From: Metamycoplasma sp051549855
GTDB taxonomy: Bacteria; Bacillota_I; Bacilli_A; Mycoplasmatales; Metamycoplasmataceae
NCBI RefSeq assembly: GCF_051549855.1
Contig: NZ_CP196080.1
Coordinates: 372,001 to 436,000, forward strand
DNA: 64,000 nt
Reading direction: 5' to 3'
Position numbers and translations under genes: made by a program. The notes beneath the pieces are model-generated. The model had not been told where the DNA came from. It ran no database searches and saw nothing but the letters and a program-made list of their open reading frames with translations. Position 1 is the stretch's first letter. Every line of letters starts with the position of its first letter. Of this stretch, positions 19,716 to 29,881 are shown piece by piece.

Positions 19716-20333
19716 TTATTTTTGCTTCTTGGTAACATCTTCAAGCGTATAAGTGTGAAGATTATGCATTTCGTAATAGTGGTTTAAAAGTCCTTCTTTT
19801 TTGAATTCAAATTTTGTAATTTTACCACTATTGTTGTCTAAATCTAGACTTAGATATGTTTCGGCGCTACCAAAAAGTGGGTCAATAAATGCTCCAGGGC
19901 AGATTGTGGTAAATTTTTCATTTTGTACTAATAACGGGTATCTTCCAAAACCGTGAATAAAAATGTTGTTGTCAATTTCAAGATTTTTGCTGGCTAAATA
20001 CTCTTCTACCTTAGTTGCAACTGAGAGCTCTGAGTTGTAATCAACTTCTTTTGCTCCTGATGGTTGGTAGGTTAGGTATACTCTTTTCTGAATATTGTTG
20101 GCAAAATTTAAAGTAACAGTTAAAAAGTTATCCAACTTGCTATTAATATCTTTTGGACCACGTACTGCTCAGTCAAAATGATTTTTAATTCGACTATCGG
20201 GCATTTCGCTATTTCCACAACTGATAAATTTAACTACTTGATTATCTTTTTTGGCGAATGATTTTTCGAAATGAATAAAATCTTCAATACTGATGTTGTC
20301 CTGGTTGATATTGGCAAAAATTATTAAACGCAT
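19716..20333 (-). CDS. Degenerate YfcE-like metallophosphoesterase
   Basis: 205 aa. Layout follows the MJ0936/YfcE phosphodiesterases: a first strand LIIFANINQDN where DxH should be, then NHFDWAVRGPKD where the family has VRGNCD, HGFGRYPLLV in place of GHTHIP, and ICPGAFIDPLFGSAETYLSLDLD matching the family's NPGS..PR...SY.vLd end. All expected metal ligands (D, H, N, H, H) are replaced, so it is probably inactive as a phosphatase. SD AAAGGA precedes the ATG. Single-gene unit with own terminator. Family call is by eye. Confidence 0.6.
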
Positions 20334-20368
20334 AATAAATCCTTTACTTTAATTGTAACCAAAAATAA

Positions 20369-20394
20369 AAAACCTCTGCCGAAGCAAAGGTTTT
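20369..20394 (-). terminator. Terminator ending the ribosomal protein operon
   Basis: AAAACCT..TGC-CGAA-GCA..AGGTTTT hairpin with a T-rich minus-strand tail, 12 bp after rpmF. Confidence 0.85.
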
Positions 20395-20405
20395 AATTAA
20401 ATTAA

Positions 20406-20600
20406 TTATTTGTCAGCTTTAGCTTTGAAGTTTGCTACTTTAGCACCTTTGTAGAAACCACATTCATTACAGATTGTATGTGATAAAACTGGTGCTAAAC
20501 AGTTTGAACAGCTTGATTGTGCTTTAACATCTAAAGCGTGGTGTGCACGACGTAGGTGTTTTCTTTGTTTTGAAGTTTTACGTTTTGGAACTATAGCCAT
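20406..20600 (-). CDS. rpmF: Ribosomal protein L32
   Basis: 64 aa, typical MAIVPKRKTSKQRKHLRRAH start and two zinc-binding cysteine pairs, CSNC (residues ~31-34) and CNEC (~44-47). It follows rplQ by 42 bp with its own SD and ends the transcription unit. In many bacteria rpmF lies elsewhere; here it terminates the alpha-operon segment. Confidence 0.95.
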   Translation of the reverse strand: MAIVPKRKTSKQRKHLRRAHHALDVKAQSSCSNCLAPVLSHTICNECGFYKGAKVANFKAKADK

Positions 20601-20642
20601 ATTCTAATCTCCTTTATTGCTTCTAATTTAATTTGCTAGTAA

Positions 20643-21005
20643 TTAAACTAAAGAAATCATTGCCATTGGAGCACCGTCTCCACGACGAGGTCCAGTTTTG
20701 ATAATACGAGTATATCCACCATTACGTTCTGCGTAACGAGGTCCTAAAACTTCAAATAAGTATTGCACAGCATCACGTCCATCTTTCATTTGAACATCTC
20801 TTAAGTAAGCTGCTGCTTGACGACGACTTGCTAAAGTATTTTTCTTAGCCAAGGTAATAACTTTTTCCACCTTACGACGTAATTGTTTTGCACGTGGTAA
20901 AGTTGTTTCAACTTTTCCGTTTACTAAAACATCTGTTACTAGTGAACGTTGTCAGTGACGTGTTCATTTTGAATTACGTCTAAAAACTTGAACAGGATTT
21001 GCCAT
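20643..21005 (-). CDS. rplQ: Ribosomal protein L17
   Basis: 120 aa, begins MANPVQVFRRNSKWTRHWQR, contains VEKVITLAKKNTLASRRQA and ends GPRRGDGAPMAMISLV, all typical of L17. Two TGAs near the N-terminus read as Trp. The ATG overlaps the rpoA stop as TAATG. Confidence 0.96.
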
Positions 21006-22003
21006 TATTCATCTCCTTTATTGGTTGATTCTTTTCACATTTGAATTTTCTTAATAATATCGTCGACTGATTTTTTACCTAGATTTTTAATGTTACCTAA
21101 TTCATCTTCACTTAATTTAACTAAATCATCGATGGTGTTGTATCCAGCACGGTGTAAAGCATTAACTGAACGAATAGTTAAGTCTAATTTTTCAATTGGA
21201 AGAATTAATTTATCGTCCACTGGTTTTTCGATTTTTTCATCTTCAAAAAGATCAATTTGTTCAATGTTTTGGACATTTCCAATTACTTGCAAGTGAGCAA
21301 TTAAGATTTTAGATGCTTGACTTAATGCTTCGCGAGCTTCAACTGTTCCGTCAGTTTCTACTCTCATTAGTAATTCTTCTTCCACTAAAGCACTTGAAGA
21401 GTTAAGTTCAATAGTTTGGAAGCTAATTTTTTTAACAGGACTGAAATCACTGTCAACTGCTAAATATTGTCCTGATTTGATTTTTGAATCTAGACGTTGT
21501 TCTAATGTTTGGATGTAAGCTTTGTTGTCTTCGAAATCAACAAATCCTCTTCCGGCACGTAAGAACATATCAAATTCTAGATCTCCATCTTTTTGGATGT
21601 CAGCAATGTAGCAATCTTTGTTAACAATTTCTAGACCGCTTGGAAACTCGATATCACGAGCATAAACTTCACCAATTTTGTTCGAACGGAAGCTTACTTT
21701 AACAATTTGATTTTTGTTAAATAGTTCTTCATTGTATGTGAAACGAATTTTAGTCAAATTTTGTAATAGTGTAACAACATCTTCTCTGATACCGTCGATT
21801 GTAGAAAATTCATGTTCGACTTTATTGATTTTGATTGCGAATGGAGCGCAAGAAGTAATTGATGATAGCAATGTGCGACGAAGCGCTGTACCCAGTGTAT
21901 TAGCGAAACCTCTTGAAAGTGGTTTTAAGCTAAATGTTGAACTAAATTCATCAACTCTTTCACTGTTTAATTCTGAATAATTCATTTTTGCCATTTTTTC
22001 CAT
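21005..22003 (-). CDS. rpoA: RNA polymerase subunit alpha
   Basis: 332 aa. The N-terminal dimerisation domain holds FSSTFSLKPLSRGFANTLGTALRRTLLSS; the C-terminal domain (from ~270) has the helix-hairpin-helix IEKLDLTIRSVNALHRAGYNT..LGKKSVDDI that contacts UP elements. The last ten residues follow a TGA-Trp. Three ATGs cluster at the start (22003, 21994, 21985) and no SD separates them; the first is listed. Follows rpsK by 13 bp and is coupled to rplQ. Confidence 0.96.
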
Positions 22004-22016
22004 AATTACTTAAGCT

Positions 22017-22391
22017 CTACTTTCTTTTTAAAATTTTCTTAGGTGGACGGGTTCCGTTGTGTGGAACTGGTGTTACATCTTTAACTTCTTTAATGATTAA
22101 ACCAGAAGTTTCGATTTGTTTACGAGCTGTTGATTTTCCAGCTCCTACCCCTTTAACTAAGATTTTTACTTCTTTAAGTCCAAATTCTTTAGCTTTTTCT
22201 AGGGCTGCAGCAGCTGCTAAACCAGCTGCATAAGGGGTTTTTTTCTTGGTTCCTTTGTAACCAATTGCTCCTGATGAAGATCACGCGAAAACATTACCTT
22301 TGTCATCACTAAATGAAACAATAGTGTTTTGGTAAGTTGAGTGAATGTGGGCGATACCGCTAGTAATAACTTTTTTTTGTTTTTTAGCCAT
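22017..22391 (-). CDS. rpsK: Ribosomal protein S11
   Basis: 124 aa. GIAHIHSTYQNTIVSFSDDKGN, GYKGTKKKTPYAAGLAA and the C-terminal HNGTRPPKKILKRK are hallmark S11 stretches. Platform protein of the 30S subunit. One TGA-Trp in VFAWSSSG. 2 bp after rpsM. Confidence 0.97.
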
Positions 22392-22393
22392 TA

Positions 22394-22762
22394 TTATTTA
22401 CCTTTCTTACCTGCAACTGTTTTACGAGGTCCCTTTCTTGTACGAGCATTCTTTTGTGTACATTGTCCACGAACTGGTAATCCTTTACGGTGTCTGATTC
22501 CACGGTATGATTTAATTTCCATTAAACGTTTGATGTTTAAAGAAACTTCACGACGTAAATCACCTTCAGTTGTGTATTCTTTAGCAATGTCACGAATTTT
22601 TGTAAGTTGGTCTTCAGAAAGATCTTTTACCCGGATATTTTCATCGATATCAGCTTTTTGTAAAATTTCTTGTGCCAAACTTTTTCCTATTCCATAAATG
22701 TATGTTAAAGAAATAACTACACGTTTATTGTTAGGAATTTCAACGTTTAAAACTCTAGCCAT
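22394..22762 (-). CDS. rpsM: Ribosomal protein S13
   Basis: 122 aa. VEIPNNKRVVISLTYIYGIG at the N-terminus, RLMEIKSYRGIRHRKGLPVRG and the basic tail KNARTRKGPRKTVAGKK are typical of S13, which sits in the 30S head and contacts the P-site tRNA. 6 bp after rpmJ. Confidence 0.97.
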   Translation of the reverse strand: MARVLNVEIPNNKRVVISLTYIYGIGKSLAQEILQKADIDENIRVKDLSEDQLTKIRDIAKEYTTEGDLRREVSLNIKRLMEIKSYRGIRHRKGLPVRGQCTQKNARTRKGPRKTVAGKKGK

Positions 22763-22768
22763 AATTTA

Positions 22769-22882
22769 CTATCCTTGTCTTTGTTTGTGTTTTGGAATAA
22801 TACAAATAATACGGTTTGTACCATTTCTTTTAATAACTTTGCAATCTTTGCAAATACGTTTGATTGAAGCACGAACTTTCAT
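22769..22882 (-). CDS. rpmJ: Ribosomal protein L36
   Basis: 37 aa, MKVRASIKRICKDCKVIKRN with the zinc ligands C-x2-C, a later C-x-I-C-like pair and His, ending KHKQRQG. Normal family length. Lies between infA and rpsM, as usual in Gram-positive lineages. Confidence 0.95.
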   Translation of the reverse strand: MKVRASIKRICKDCKVIKRNGTNRIICIIPKHKQRQG

Positions 22883-22896
22883 CGTTTTTCCTTTCG

Positions 22897-23112
22897 CTAT
22901 TTATGACGATAAACGATTCGTCCTTTAGTTAAATCATAAGGACTCATTTCCACGTCAACACCATCTCCTGGAATAATACGAATATTGTATAAAGCCATTT
23001 TTCCAGAAATTGTAGCTTGAATTTCTAGACCATTATCAAGCATTACAACATAGGCTTTTGATGAGTGGACTTTGGTTACTTTACCAGTCATTTTAATTGC
23101 ATCTTTTGCCAT
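22897..23112 (-). CDS. infA: Translation initiation factor IF-1
   Basis: 71 aa OB-fold factor that binds the A site during initiation. MAKDAIKMTGKVTKVHSSKAYVV, NGLEIQATISGKM and the C-terminal SPYDLTKGRIVYRHK are diagnostic. SD GGAGACAAAA lies inside the 3' end of map, which ends at the base next to this gene's ATG. Confidence 0.96.
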   Translation of the reverse strand: MAKDAIKMTGKVTKVHSSKAYVVMLDNGLEIQATISGKMALYNIRIIPGDGVDVEMSPYDLTKGRIVYRHK

Positions 23113-23871
23113 TTAAATTTTGTCTCCTGTTAAAATGATTGCTTGATCATTTTCAATAAGAATTGTTTGTTCATAGTGACTTGTCTTTTTATTATTGCGA
23201 CTCACTATGGTTCAATCATCTTTTAAGGTTTTAACATTTGCTGAACCTTGCAAAATCATTGGTTCAATACAAATTGCCATACCATTGCGAATTAGTGGTC
23301 CTGTTCCTTTTAGGCCGATGTTTGGCACAAAGGGATCTTCGTGTAACTCAGTACCTATACCGTGACCGCTGAATTCTTCTGGAGTAAACATTCCATTTGC
23401 TTTGATGACTCTGTAAATAGCAGCTGAAATGTCTCCAATTCGATTACCGACTTTGACTTCATTAAAACCGGCATAAAAAGCATCTTTGGCGACTTTAATT
23501 AGTTTTTTATCTTCTTCACTTGGGTTTGAACCTACATACTTAGTAAAAGCTGAATCACTGTACATGCCATTTCAAATAACACCCATATCAACTTTGACTA
23601 AGTCTCCCTCTTGTAAAACTCTGTCGCTTGGAATTCCATGAATTAATTCTTCGTTAACACTTATACAACAAGTATTAGGGAACCCATATTGGCCTAAAAA
23701 GGCAGGTTTTGCTTTACGAGCAATGATTTCTTTAAAAGCGATGCTATCAATTTCTTTTAAAGAAACACCTGGTCTTATAAAGTCATAAACTAAGTATTTA
23801 ACTTCTGCCAGGATAGCACATGATTTTTTTAAATCATCAATTTGTTGCTTATTTTTAATTTTAATATTCAT
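23113..23871 (-). CDS. map: Type I methionine aminopeptidase
   Basis: 252 aa. It removes N-terminal Met. Metal ligands are recognisable: Asp in VKVDMGV and SDSAFT, His in GHGIGTELHEDP, Glu in CIEPM and YEQTILI. The substrate-side His is in ELIHGIPSD. Two TGA-Trp codons. Overlaps adk by 11 bp at its start; infA follows with no gap. Confidence 0.95.
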
Positions 23872-24538
23872 TTGCAGCCTTTTGTTTCAATGCATCAACC
23901 ACGTCTTGATAAACTTTTTCAATTTCTTGGTCGGCATTGATACTAATTAAAATTCCTTTTGATGCGTAGAAATCAATTAGTGGTTTTGTTTGCTGGTCAT
24001 AAACATTTAATCTTCTTAAAACAACATCGCTTTGGTCATCTTTTCTTTGAACTAATTTCTCACCATCATCGTCACAGTGAATGTTATCTTTTGAAGGATT
24101 GTAAGACAAGTGATAGGTACGCGAGCATTTTTGACATACTCTTCTTTCGCTTAGTCTCTTGATAACACTTTCTGAATCGATTTCTAATAAGATTGCTCAG
24201 TCAATTTTAGTAAAGTCTAAATTGTCAAGAAAATTGACCTGGTCAACGGTTCGAGGGTAACCGTCTAAAATATAGTGGCGTTTTGCAAGTGTCAATTTTT
24301 CCAACTTGTTTTTAACTAATTGATTAGTAATTTCATCACTAACATATAGGCCATTGCTGGTCAATTCAACAACTTGTAAACCTAATGGCGTTTTGGCATT
24401 AATTTCTTCACGAAACATTGCACCGGTTGATAGGTGGGCAAAATTATCTTGAAGGGATAATTTTTCCGCAATGGTTCCCTTACCTGCTCCCGGAGCACCT
24501 AAGAATATTAGGTTAACATTGTTTCAGTCTTTTATCAC
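23861..24538 (-). CDS. adk: Adenylate kinase
   Basis: 225 aa, interconverts ATP+AMP and 2 ADP. P-loop GAPGAGKGT at residues ~13-21, STGAMFREEI, LDGYPRTVDQ (AMP site). The LID carries a zinc knuckle of the long-form type: CQKC..., then C..D (CDDD), the Cys3-Asp variant. The start is GTG at 24536-24538, inside the secY 3' end (7-bp overlap), preceded by AAGGTGA; no ATG is available near the family start. Confidence 0.94.
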
Positions 24539-25968
24539 AATAAATCACCTTCTTCACCATTTTGTTGTGAATATAATATTTTTTTACGTTTACGAGCAAG
24601 TTCTTGAGACTTGTAACGCGCTTGAATTTGTTGGATTGTTTCAATAGTTACTGAAACTAAAATCATTAATCCAGTTCCACCGAACGCTATTGATTGTGGC
24701 ATTCCTAAAATTTCTTCGATGTAACGCATAGCCCCAATTAAGATTAAATAAATGCTTGAAAAATAACTTAAATTAAGAATTTTGGCAATTAAATAATCTT
24801 CGGTTTGTTCCCCTGGTCTAACACCAGGGATGAAGGTTGAATTTTTGGCAAAATCTTCACTAATTTTGTCAATTTTAGATTGTTGTAAACCAAATAGAAG
24901 TGTGAAAGCAAAGGTTATTACAACAAATAAGAAGAAACCGATTGGTTGGGTTAGTTGTAAATTAGTATAAACTCAGTGATAAAAAGCACTCGTTGCGGGA
25001 TTGAATAATCCAGCAATCATAGTTGGTAAACTTAGAAACATTAAAGCAAAAATTACTGACATAATTCCAGCTGGATTGGCTTTTAAAGGTAAATATGAAA
25101 GTTCTTTTTCATTTCTTGAAAGCCCTGCTCCAACTTGTTGAATAGGAATGTGTCTTTCTGCTAGATAGAAGATACCGACTATCATTACAACTAATAAATA
25201 GCCAAGAACATAAACACCAAAGTTTAGTAATTCTTTTAGTGTAGCACTAGATTGTTTGAATGAAGGAACTAAAAACTCGAAAGCATTTCTGAATGTTGGA
25301 ATCAAATTCGAAGCGATTCCAGCAAAAATGATTAAACTTGTTCCATTTCCTACACCCTTGTTAGTAATTTCTTCACCTAAAAATAAGGCAAAGAGGCTAC
25401 CAGCAATCAGAATTAAAGGTAGTAAGAAGAATGCATAAGCATTAGTATTCAAACTATCAACAATTCTGATTCCGAACCCACTTGTTGGGTTTTTTAAGGC
25501 TCTTGTTAAAACAATAGCCTGAATAATTGCAAAGCCAAACGTTACAAAACGAGTAATAATATTAATTTTTATTCTCCCTTGTGGTCCTGCTTGACTTAGA
25601 CGATAGATTGGTGGAAAGAGCTTAGTTTGTAAAATCATCATAATCAAACTAGCAGTAATGAAGGGGCTAATTCCTAAAGCCATAATGCTAAAGTTTCTTA
25701 GTCCTCCACCACCAACTAGATTCAAGATTCCTAAAAAGTCTCCACCATTTAATTGATCTCGGTTAACTAAATTAATTCCTGGAACAGTAATAGTTCCCGC
25801 TGCAACAAAGATTGTTAAAAGAAAAATAGTATACAAAATCTTTTTTACAAGATCATGGTTTTTTCAAAACTCGGTGTAACTATTTTTAAATTTCACTCAC
25901 TTCGCATCGAAACGCACTTGGTTTTGTTTGCGATTGTTAGTGCTTGTTTTTTTCTTTGTTAAGGCCAT
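24532..25968 (-). CDS. secY: Protein translocase subunit SecY
   Basis: 478 aa, ten predicted membrane helices. Signature QQVGAGLSRNEKELSYLPLKANPAGI and GISPFITASLIMMIL, the family's plug/TM2 area, are clear, as is AERHIPIQQVG. N-terminal extension of ~40 basic residues before TM1. Last codons are TGA-Trp then TAA. ATG overlaps the rplO stop (TAATG). Core of the Sec channel. Confidence 0.96.
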
Positions 25969-26414
25969 TATTTAACCTCGATTTTTCCTCCAGCTGCAAC
26001 AATTGCTTCGCTAGCTGATTGACTTAGAGCGTGAACATCTTCAACTACTAAAGCTTTTGATAGTTCTCCTCTTCCAAGAATTTTAACTGGCATATCGTAT
26101 TTTTTGATTAGACCTTTATTGAATAAAGATTCAAAACTTACAACTTCATTTGCTTGGTAATATTCTTGTAATTGATCTAAGTTAACAACTTGGTATTCCA
26201 CGTGGTTAACATTTTTGAATCCACGTTTTGGAATTCTTCTGAATAATGGGTTTTGTCCCCCTTCAAATCCTAGTCTTACTGTGTTACGTTTAGTTTGACC
26301 ACTTTGTCCACGTCCTGCTTGTTTTCCTTTTCCAGCAGCGTGTCCACGTCCTACACGGTGTTTTTCTTTACGAGAACCAGGAGTGTATGATAAATTGCTT
26401 AATGTTTGTTTCAT
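25968..26414 (-). CDS. rplO: Ribosomal protein L15
   Basis: 148 aa. N-terminal Gly/Arg/Lys-rich tail KEKHRVGRGHAAGKGKQAGRG and FEGGQNPLFRRIPKRGF are typical. It comes directly after rpsE with a 13-bp gap, so rpmD (L30) is absent from its usual place. Confidence 0.97.
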   Translation of the reverse strand: MKQTLSNLSYTPGSRKEKHRVGRGHAAGKGKQAGRGQSGQTKRNTVRLGFEGGQNPLFRRIPKRGFKNVNHVEYQVVNLDQLQEYYQANEVVSFESLFNKGLIKKYDMPVKILGRGELSKALVVEDVHALSQSASEAIVAAGGKIEVK

Positions 26415-26427
26415 AAAATCTCCTTAA

Positions 26428-27093
26428 TTATTGTAAATCTTCTACTTTAATGTCTCTAAGCTCAGCTACTTGTTGAGTGGTTCTTAGTTGTTTTAAAGCT
26501 TTAACTACAGCGTGAGCAACGTTTTGTTTGGTTCTTGATCCTAATGATTTTGTTGAAACATCAGTATATCCGGCTAATTCCATAACACTACGAACGGTAT
26601 TTGAAGCTTTGAATCCTGTTCCTTTTGAGGCAGGACGTAGTTGTACTTTTGAAGCTAAGAATTTAGCTTGAATTTCATGTGGAACTGTTCCGTTTACAAC
26701 AGGAACTTCAAAGATGTTTTTGTGTGCATCTTTAACAGCTTTTTTAATAGCGTCTTGAACTTCGTTTGCTTTACCGTGTCCAAATCCCACTTTTCCTTTT
26801 TTGTTTCCAACTACTACATAGGCTGAGAAGCTAAATCTTCTCCCCCCTTTAACAACGACAGTAACTCTGGCGATGTCAATAACTTTTTCTTCGAATTCTG
26901 AATTTAATTCACGATTAGAATTTTGACGATTTGGACGTCTTCTTTCTTCTTGATTATTTTCAGTATTTCTTGGTTTACGAACTGCTTTAGTTTCATCAGC
27001 GTTGTTTGGACGTGCTTTTTTAACTACTCTAGTTTTTCTTGCTTCTGCATTTGTTTCGGTGATTTCTTTTACGTTTTTATTTTCGTTTGCCAT
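26428..27093 (-). CDS. rpsE: Ribosomal protein S5 with N-terminal extension
   Basis: 221 aa, ~55 longer than E. coli S5. The S5 domain starts near residue 66 with EFEEKVIDIARVTVVVKGGR and GKVGFGHGKANEVQDAIKKA, ending in the usual C-terminal domain. The first ~65 residues are a low-complexity basic Asn/Arg/Lys/Glu tail. Coupled to rplR by TAATG. Confidence 0.96.
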   Translation of the reverse strand: MANENKNVKEITETNAEARKTRVVKKARPNNADETKAVRKPRNTENNQEERRRPNRQNSNRELNSEFEEKVIDIARVTVVVKGGRRFSFSAYVVVGNKKGKVGFGHGKANEVQDAIKKAVKDAHKNIFEVPVVNGTVPHEIQAKFLASKVQLRPASKGTGFKASNTVRSVMELAGYTDVSTKSLGSRTKQNVAHAVVKALKQLRTTQQVAELRDIKVEDLQ

Positions 27094-27440
27094 TAGAATT
27101 TAATCCCTTCTTCTCTTAGTGAATCAGCAAAAGCAGCAACTTTTCCGTGGTAAATGTATCCTGAACGGTCATAAACAACTTGTTCAACTTTTAGTTCGTG
27201 TAATTTTTTAGCAAATAATTTTGCTACTTGTTTTACCGCATCAATATTATTAGCATGTTGTGGTAAATCTTTGGTTGAAGCAGCTGCTAGCGTGGTGTGG
27301 TTTTCGTCATTAATTAATTGTGCATAGAAATTATGTAAAGATTTGTAAACAGATACACGAGGAACTGAAGCTGTTCCACTTAAGTGTTGACGGATTTTTA
27401 AGTGTTTTACTTTACGTCTGTCATTTCTTGATTTTTGCAT
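27093..27440 (-). CDS. rplR: Ribosomal protein L18
   Basis: 115 aa, binds 5S rRNA. RQHLSGTASVPRVSVYKSLHNFYAQLIND and YDRSGYIYHGKVAAFADSLREEGI are classic L18. Follows rplF by 25 bp. Confidence 0.97.
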   Translation of the reverse strand: MQKSRNDRRKVKHLKIRQHLSGTASVPRVSVYKSLHNFYAQLINDENHTTLAAASTKDLPQHANNIDAVKQVAKLFAKKLHELKVEQVVYDRSGYIYHGKVAAFADSLREEGIKF

Positions 27441-27465
27441 ATTTGTCTAACCTTTCTAGCTTCGA

Positions 27466-28005
27466 TTATTTAGAAGCTTTTTTTCCTTCTTTACGACGAA
27501 TAACTTCGTCTTTGTACATAATTCCTTTTCCTGAGTAAACGCTTGGACGACGAATGTCACGTAGAACTGCTGCGAATTGACCAACAGCTTGTTTATCAAT
27601 TCCTTCAATAACAATGTTTGTTGGTTTTGGTAGACTTACTTTTAAGTTAGCAGGAATGTCTACTAAAACTGGGTGTGAGTAACCGGCGATAACTTCAATT
27701 TGGTTACCTTTTTGAGTTGCTTTATATCCAACCCCTTTAATTTCGATTTCTTTTTTAAATCCTTCACTAACTCCTTTTAGCATTCCACTAATTAAAGAGT
27801 TGGTTGTTCCGTGTAATTGTTTGGTGCTTTTTTCTTCGTTTAGGCGGTGTGTAGTAATTTGGTTGTTTTCGTTTTTAATTTCAATTAAATCTGAGAATTG
27901 AAAGCTTAGTGTTCCTTTTGGTCCTTTAACTTCAACGAATGATTTTTCGATTTTAACTTCAACGTTTGCTGGGATATTTAAAACTCTTTTTCCGACACGA
28001 GACAT
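27466..28005 (-). CDS. rplF: Ribosomal protein L6
   Basis: 179 aa, two-domain fold near the factor-binding site. MSRVGKRVLNIPANVEVKIE, FKKEIEIKGVGYKATQKG, and the C-terminal DIRRPSVYSGKGIMYKDEVIRRKEGKK are all as in the family. 9 bp after rpsH. Confidence 0.97.
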   Translation of the reverse strand: MSRVGKRVLNIPANVEVKIEKSFVEVKGPKGTLSFQFSDLIEIKNENNQITTHRLNEEKSTKQLHGTTNSLISGMLKGVSEGFKKEIEIKGVGYKATQKGNQIEVIAGYSHPVLVDIPANLKVSLPKPTNIVIEGIDKQAVGQFAAVLRDIRRPSVYSGKGIMYKDEVIRRKEGKKASK

Positions 28006-28014
28006 TCTTAATTC

Positions 28015-28422
28015 CTATCAAATGTAGGCGATAACTTCACCACCAACATTTGCCTTTCTTGCTTCTTTATCGGTCATTAGTCCTTGTGATGTTGAAATAA
28101 TTGCAGTTCCAAATCCTGAAAGAACTTTAGGTAAGTTTTTAGCTGATGCATAAACTTTTAGTCCTGGTTTTGAAACTTTTTTAAGTCCACTAATAACTGG
28201 TTGTGAACCGGTGTATCCCTTGTATTTTAGTGAAATTGAAATTGCTTTATGGTTATCTTTTTCAACTTCTTTAAAATCAGCAATGTATCCTTCGTTTTTA
28301 AAGATTTCAAGGATTTTTACTTTTTTGTTTGAGTGAGGAACAACTACTTCACGGTGTTTACGAGCATTAGCGTTTTTGATACGAACAAACATGTCCGCAA
28401 TTGGATCAATAATAATAGCCAT
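28015..28422 (-). CDS. rpsH: Ribosomal protein S8
   Basis: 135 aa. MFVRIKNANARKHREVVVPHS, SGFGTAIISTSQGLMTDKEAR and the terminal VGGEVIAYIW are diagnostic; the last Trp is TGA followed by TAG. S8 binds central-domain 16S rRNA and in other bacteria represses the spc operon. Confidence 0.97.
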
Positions 28423-28425
28423 ATA

Positions 28426-28611
28426 TTATCAACTCGCTTTCTTAATTCCTGGTAATTTACCTTCGTGAGCTAATGTACGGAAGCAAATTCTACAGATTTT
28501 GTATTTTCTTAAAACTGCATGTGGACGTCCACATAATTCACAACGTGTATAGAAACGGGTTGAGAATTTTGGAGTCTTTTTAGCTTTAACTTTTAATGAT
28601 TTTTTTGCCAT
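28426..28611 (-). CDS. rpsZ: Ribosomal protein S14, zinc-binding type Z
   Basis: 61 aa, the short Zn form with CELCGRPH and CRICFRTLAHEGKLPGIKKASW; the terminal Trp is TGA. Normal length for type Z. Ten bp after rplE, 3 bp before rpsH. Confidence 0.96.
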
Positions 28612-28621
28612 TAATTACTCC

Positions 28622-29167
28622 TTATTCAGCCTTCGCAAAAGGCATTCCTAAACTTTTTAGTAAAGCGTAAGCTTCTTTGTCATTTTTAGCACTTGTAACG
28701 ATTAGAACATCTAGTCCTTTTAGTTTACGGATTTTATCGAAACTAATTTCTGGGAAGATAATTTCTTCTTTAACTCCGATTGCATAGTTTCCATTACCAT
28801 CGAAGCTTTTTGGATTTGTACCGTGGAAATCACGTACCCGAGGTAGTGCTACTTCAATTAGTTTTGCTAAGAATGATCACATTCTTTCTCTTCTTAAAGT
28901 AACTTTTCCTCCCATTGGCATACCAGCACGTAATTTTCAAGAAGCTAATGATTTTTTAGCTGTGGTTTGGTATGGTTTTTGTCCTGCGATTAAAGCAAGT
29001 TCATTCATAACTTCTTCAATTGCTTTTGAGTTTGAAACTTCATTTCCAGCAGTCATGTTTAAAACGATTTTTTCAATACGTGGGATTTGCATATCTGATT
29101 TGTAGTTGAATTGTTGTTTAAGTTCAGCTTTGGTTACATCATTATAGTGTTTTTGTAATTTATTCAT
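28622..29167 (-). CDS. rplE: Ribosomal protein L5
   Basis: 181 aa, 5S-rRNA binding and bridge to the small subunit. IPRIEKIVLNMTAGNEVSNSK, MPMGGKVTLRRERM, RDFHGTNPKSFDGNGNYAIG are typical. Two TGA-Trp codons in the middle. Confidence 0.97.
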
Positions 29168-29180
29168 AATGTCTCCTTAA

Positions 29181-29513
29181 TTAGATAGCTTTTTGAGTTT
29201 TCACAACAATTCTTTCTTTTTTACCGTTTTTATCAACTTTAAATCCTACTCTTGAATATGTTGCTGGGGTTGTTGCTGTTCCTTTTTTAACTAGAATAGC
29301 AACATTTGAAATGTGGATAGGGAATTCTTTAATTTCAATTCCACCTTCATTTTTTTGTTGGCTTGGTTTGTGGTGTTTAGTTTTCTTGTTAACGTCTTTT
29401 AAAGTAACTAATTGTTTAACTGGATCGATTGCTAGAACGGTTGATACTTTACCTTTTTGAGCTCCACTGATAACTACAACTGTGTCATTTTTACGAATTT
29501 TTTGACTAGCCAT
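29181..29513 (-). CDS. rplX: Ribosomal protein L24
   Basis: 110 aa. KOW motif KNDTVVVISGAQKGKVSTVLAI at the N-terminus and SNVAILVKKGTATTPATYSRVGFK. Assembly initiator of the 50S. ATG overlaps the rplN stop. Confidence 0.97.
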   Translation of the reverse strand: MASQKIRKNDTVVVISGAQKGKVSTVLAIDPVKQLVTLKDVNKKTKHHKPSQQKNEGGIEIKEFPIHISNVAILVKKGTATTPATYSRVGFKVDKNGKKERIVVKTQKAI

Positions 29514-29881
29514 TATAGTACCTCCGGTGCTAATGAAACGATTTTTAAGTATCCTTTATCACGAAGTTCACGCGCTACTGGTCCGAAAACACGAGTTCCA
29601 CGTGGGTTTTTATCTTCTTTAATGATTACTACAGCATTATCATCAAAACGAATGTTTGAACCGTTTTTACGTTGAATTCCGTATTTAGTTCTTACAACAA
29701 CAGCTTTAACGATTTGTCCTTCTTTAACGATTCCGTTTGGAAGAGCTTTTTTAACAGAACAGATAACAACATCACCAATGTTTGCAAATTTCTTAACACT
29801 TCCTCCTAAGTTACGAATAATTCCGACTTCTTTAGCACCTGAGTTATCAGCTACTACAACTCTTGATAATTCTTGTAACAT
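29513..29881 (-). CDS. rplN: Ribosomal protein L14
   Basis: 122 aa, MLQELSRVVVADNSGAKEVG and DKNPRGTRVFGPVARELRDKGYLKIVSLAPEVL (the family's end) are clear. TAATG overlaps at both ends with rpsQ and rplX. Confidence 0.97.
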   Translation of the reverse strand: MLQELSRVVVADNSGAKEVGIIRNLGGSVKKFANIGDVVICSVKKALPNGIVKEGQIVKAVVVRTKYGIQRKNGSNIRFDDNAVVIIKEDKNPRGTRVFGPVARELRDKGYLKIVSLAPEVL

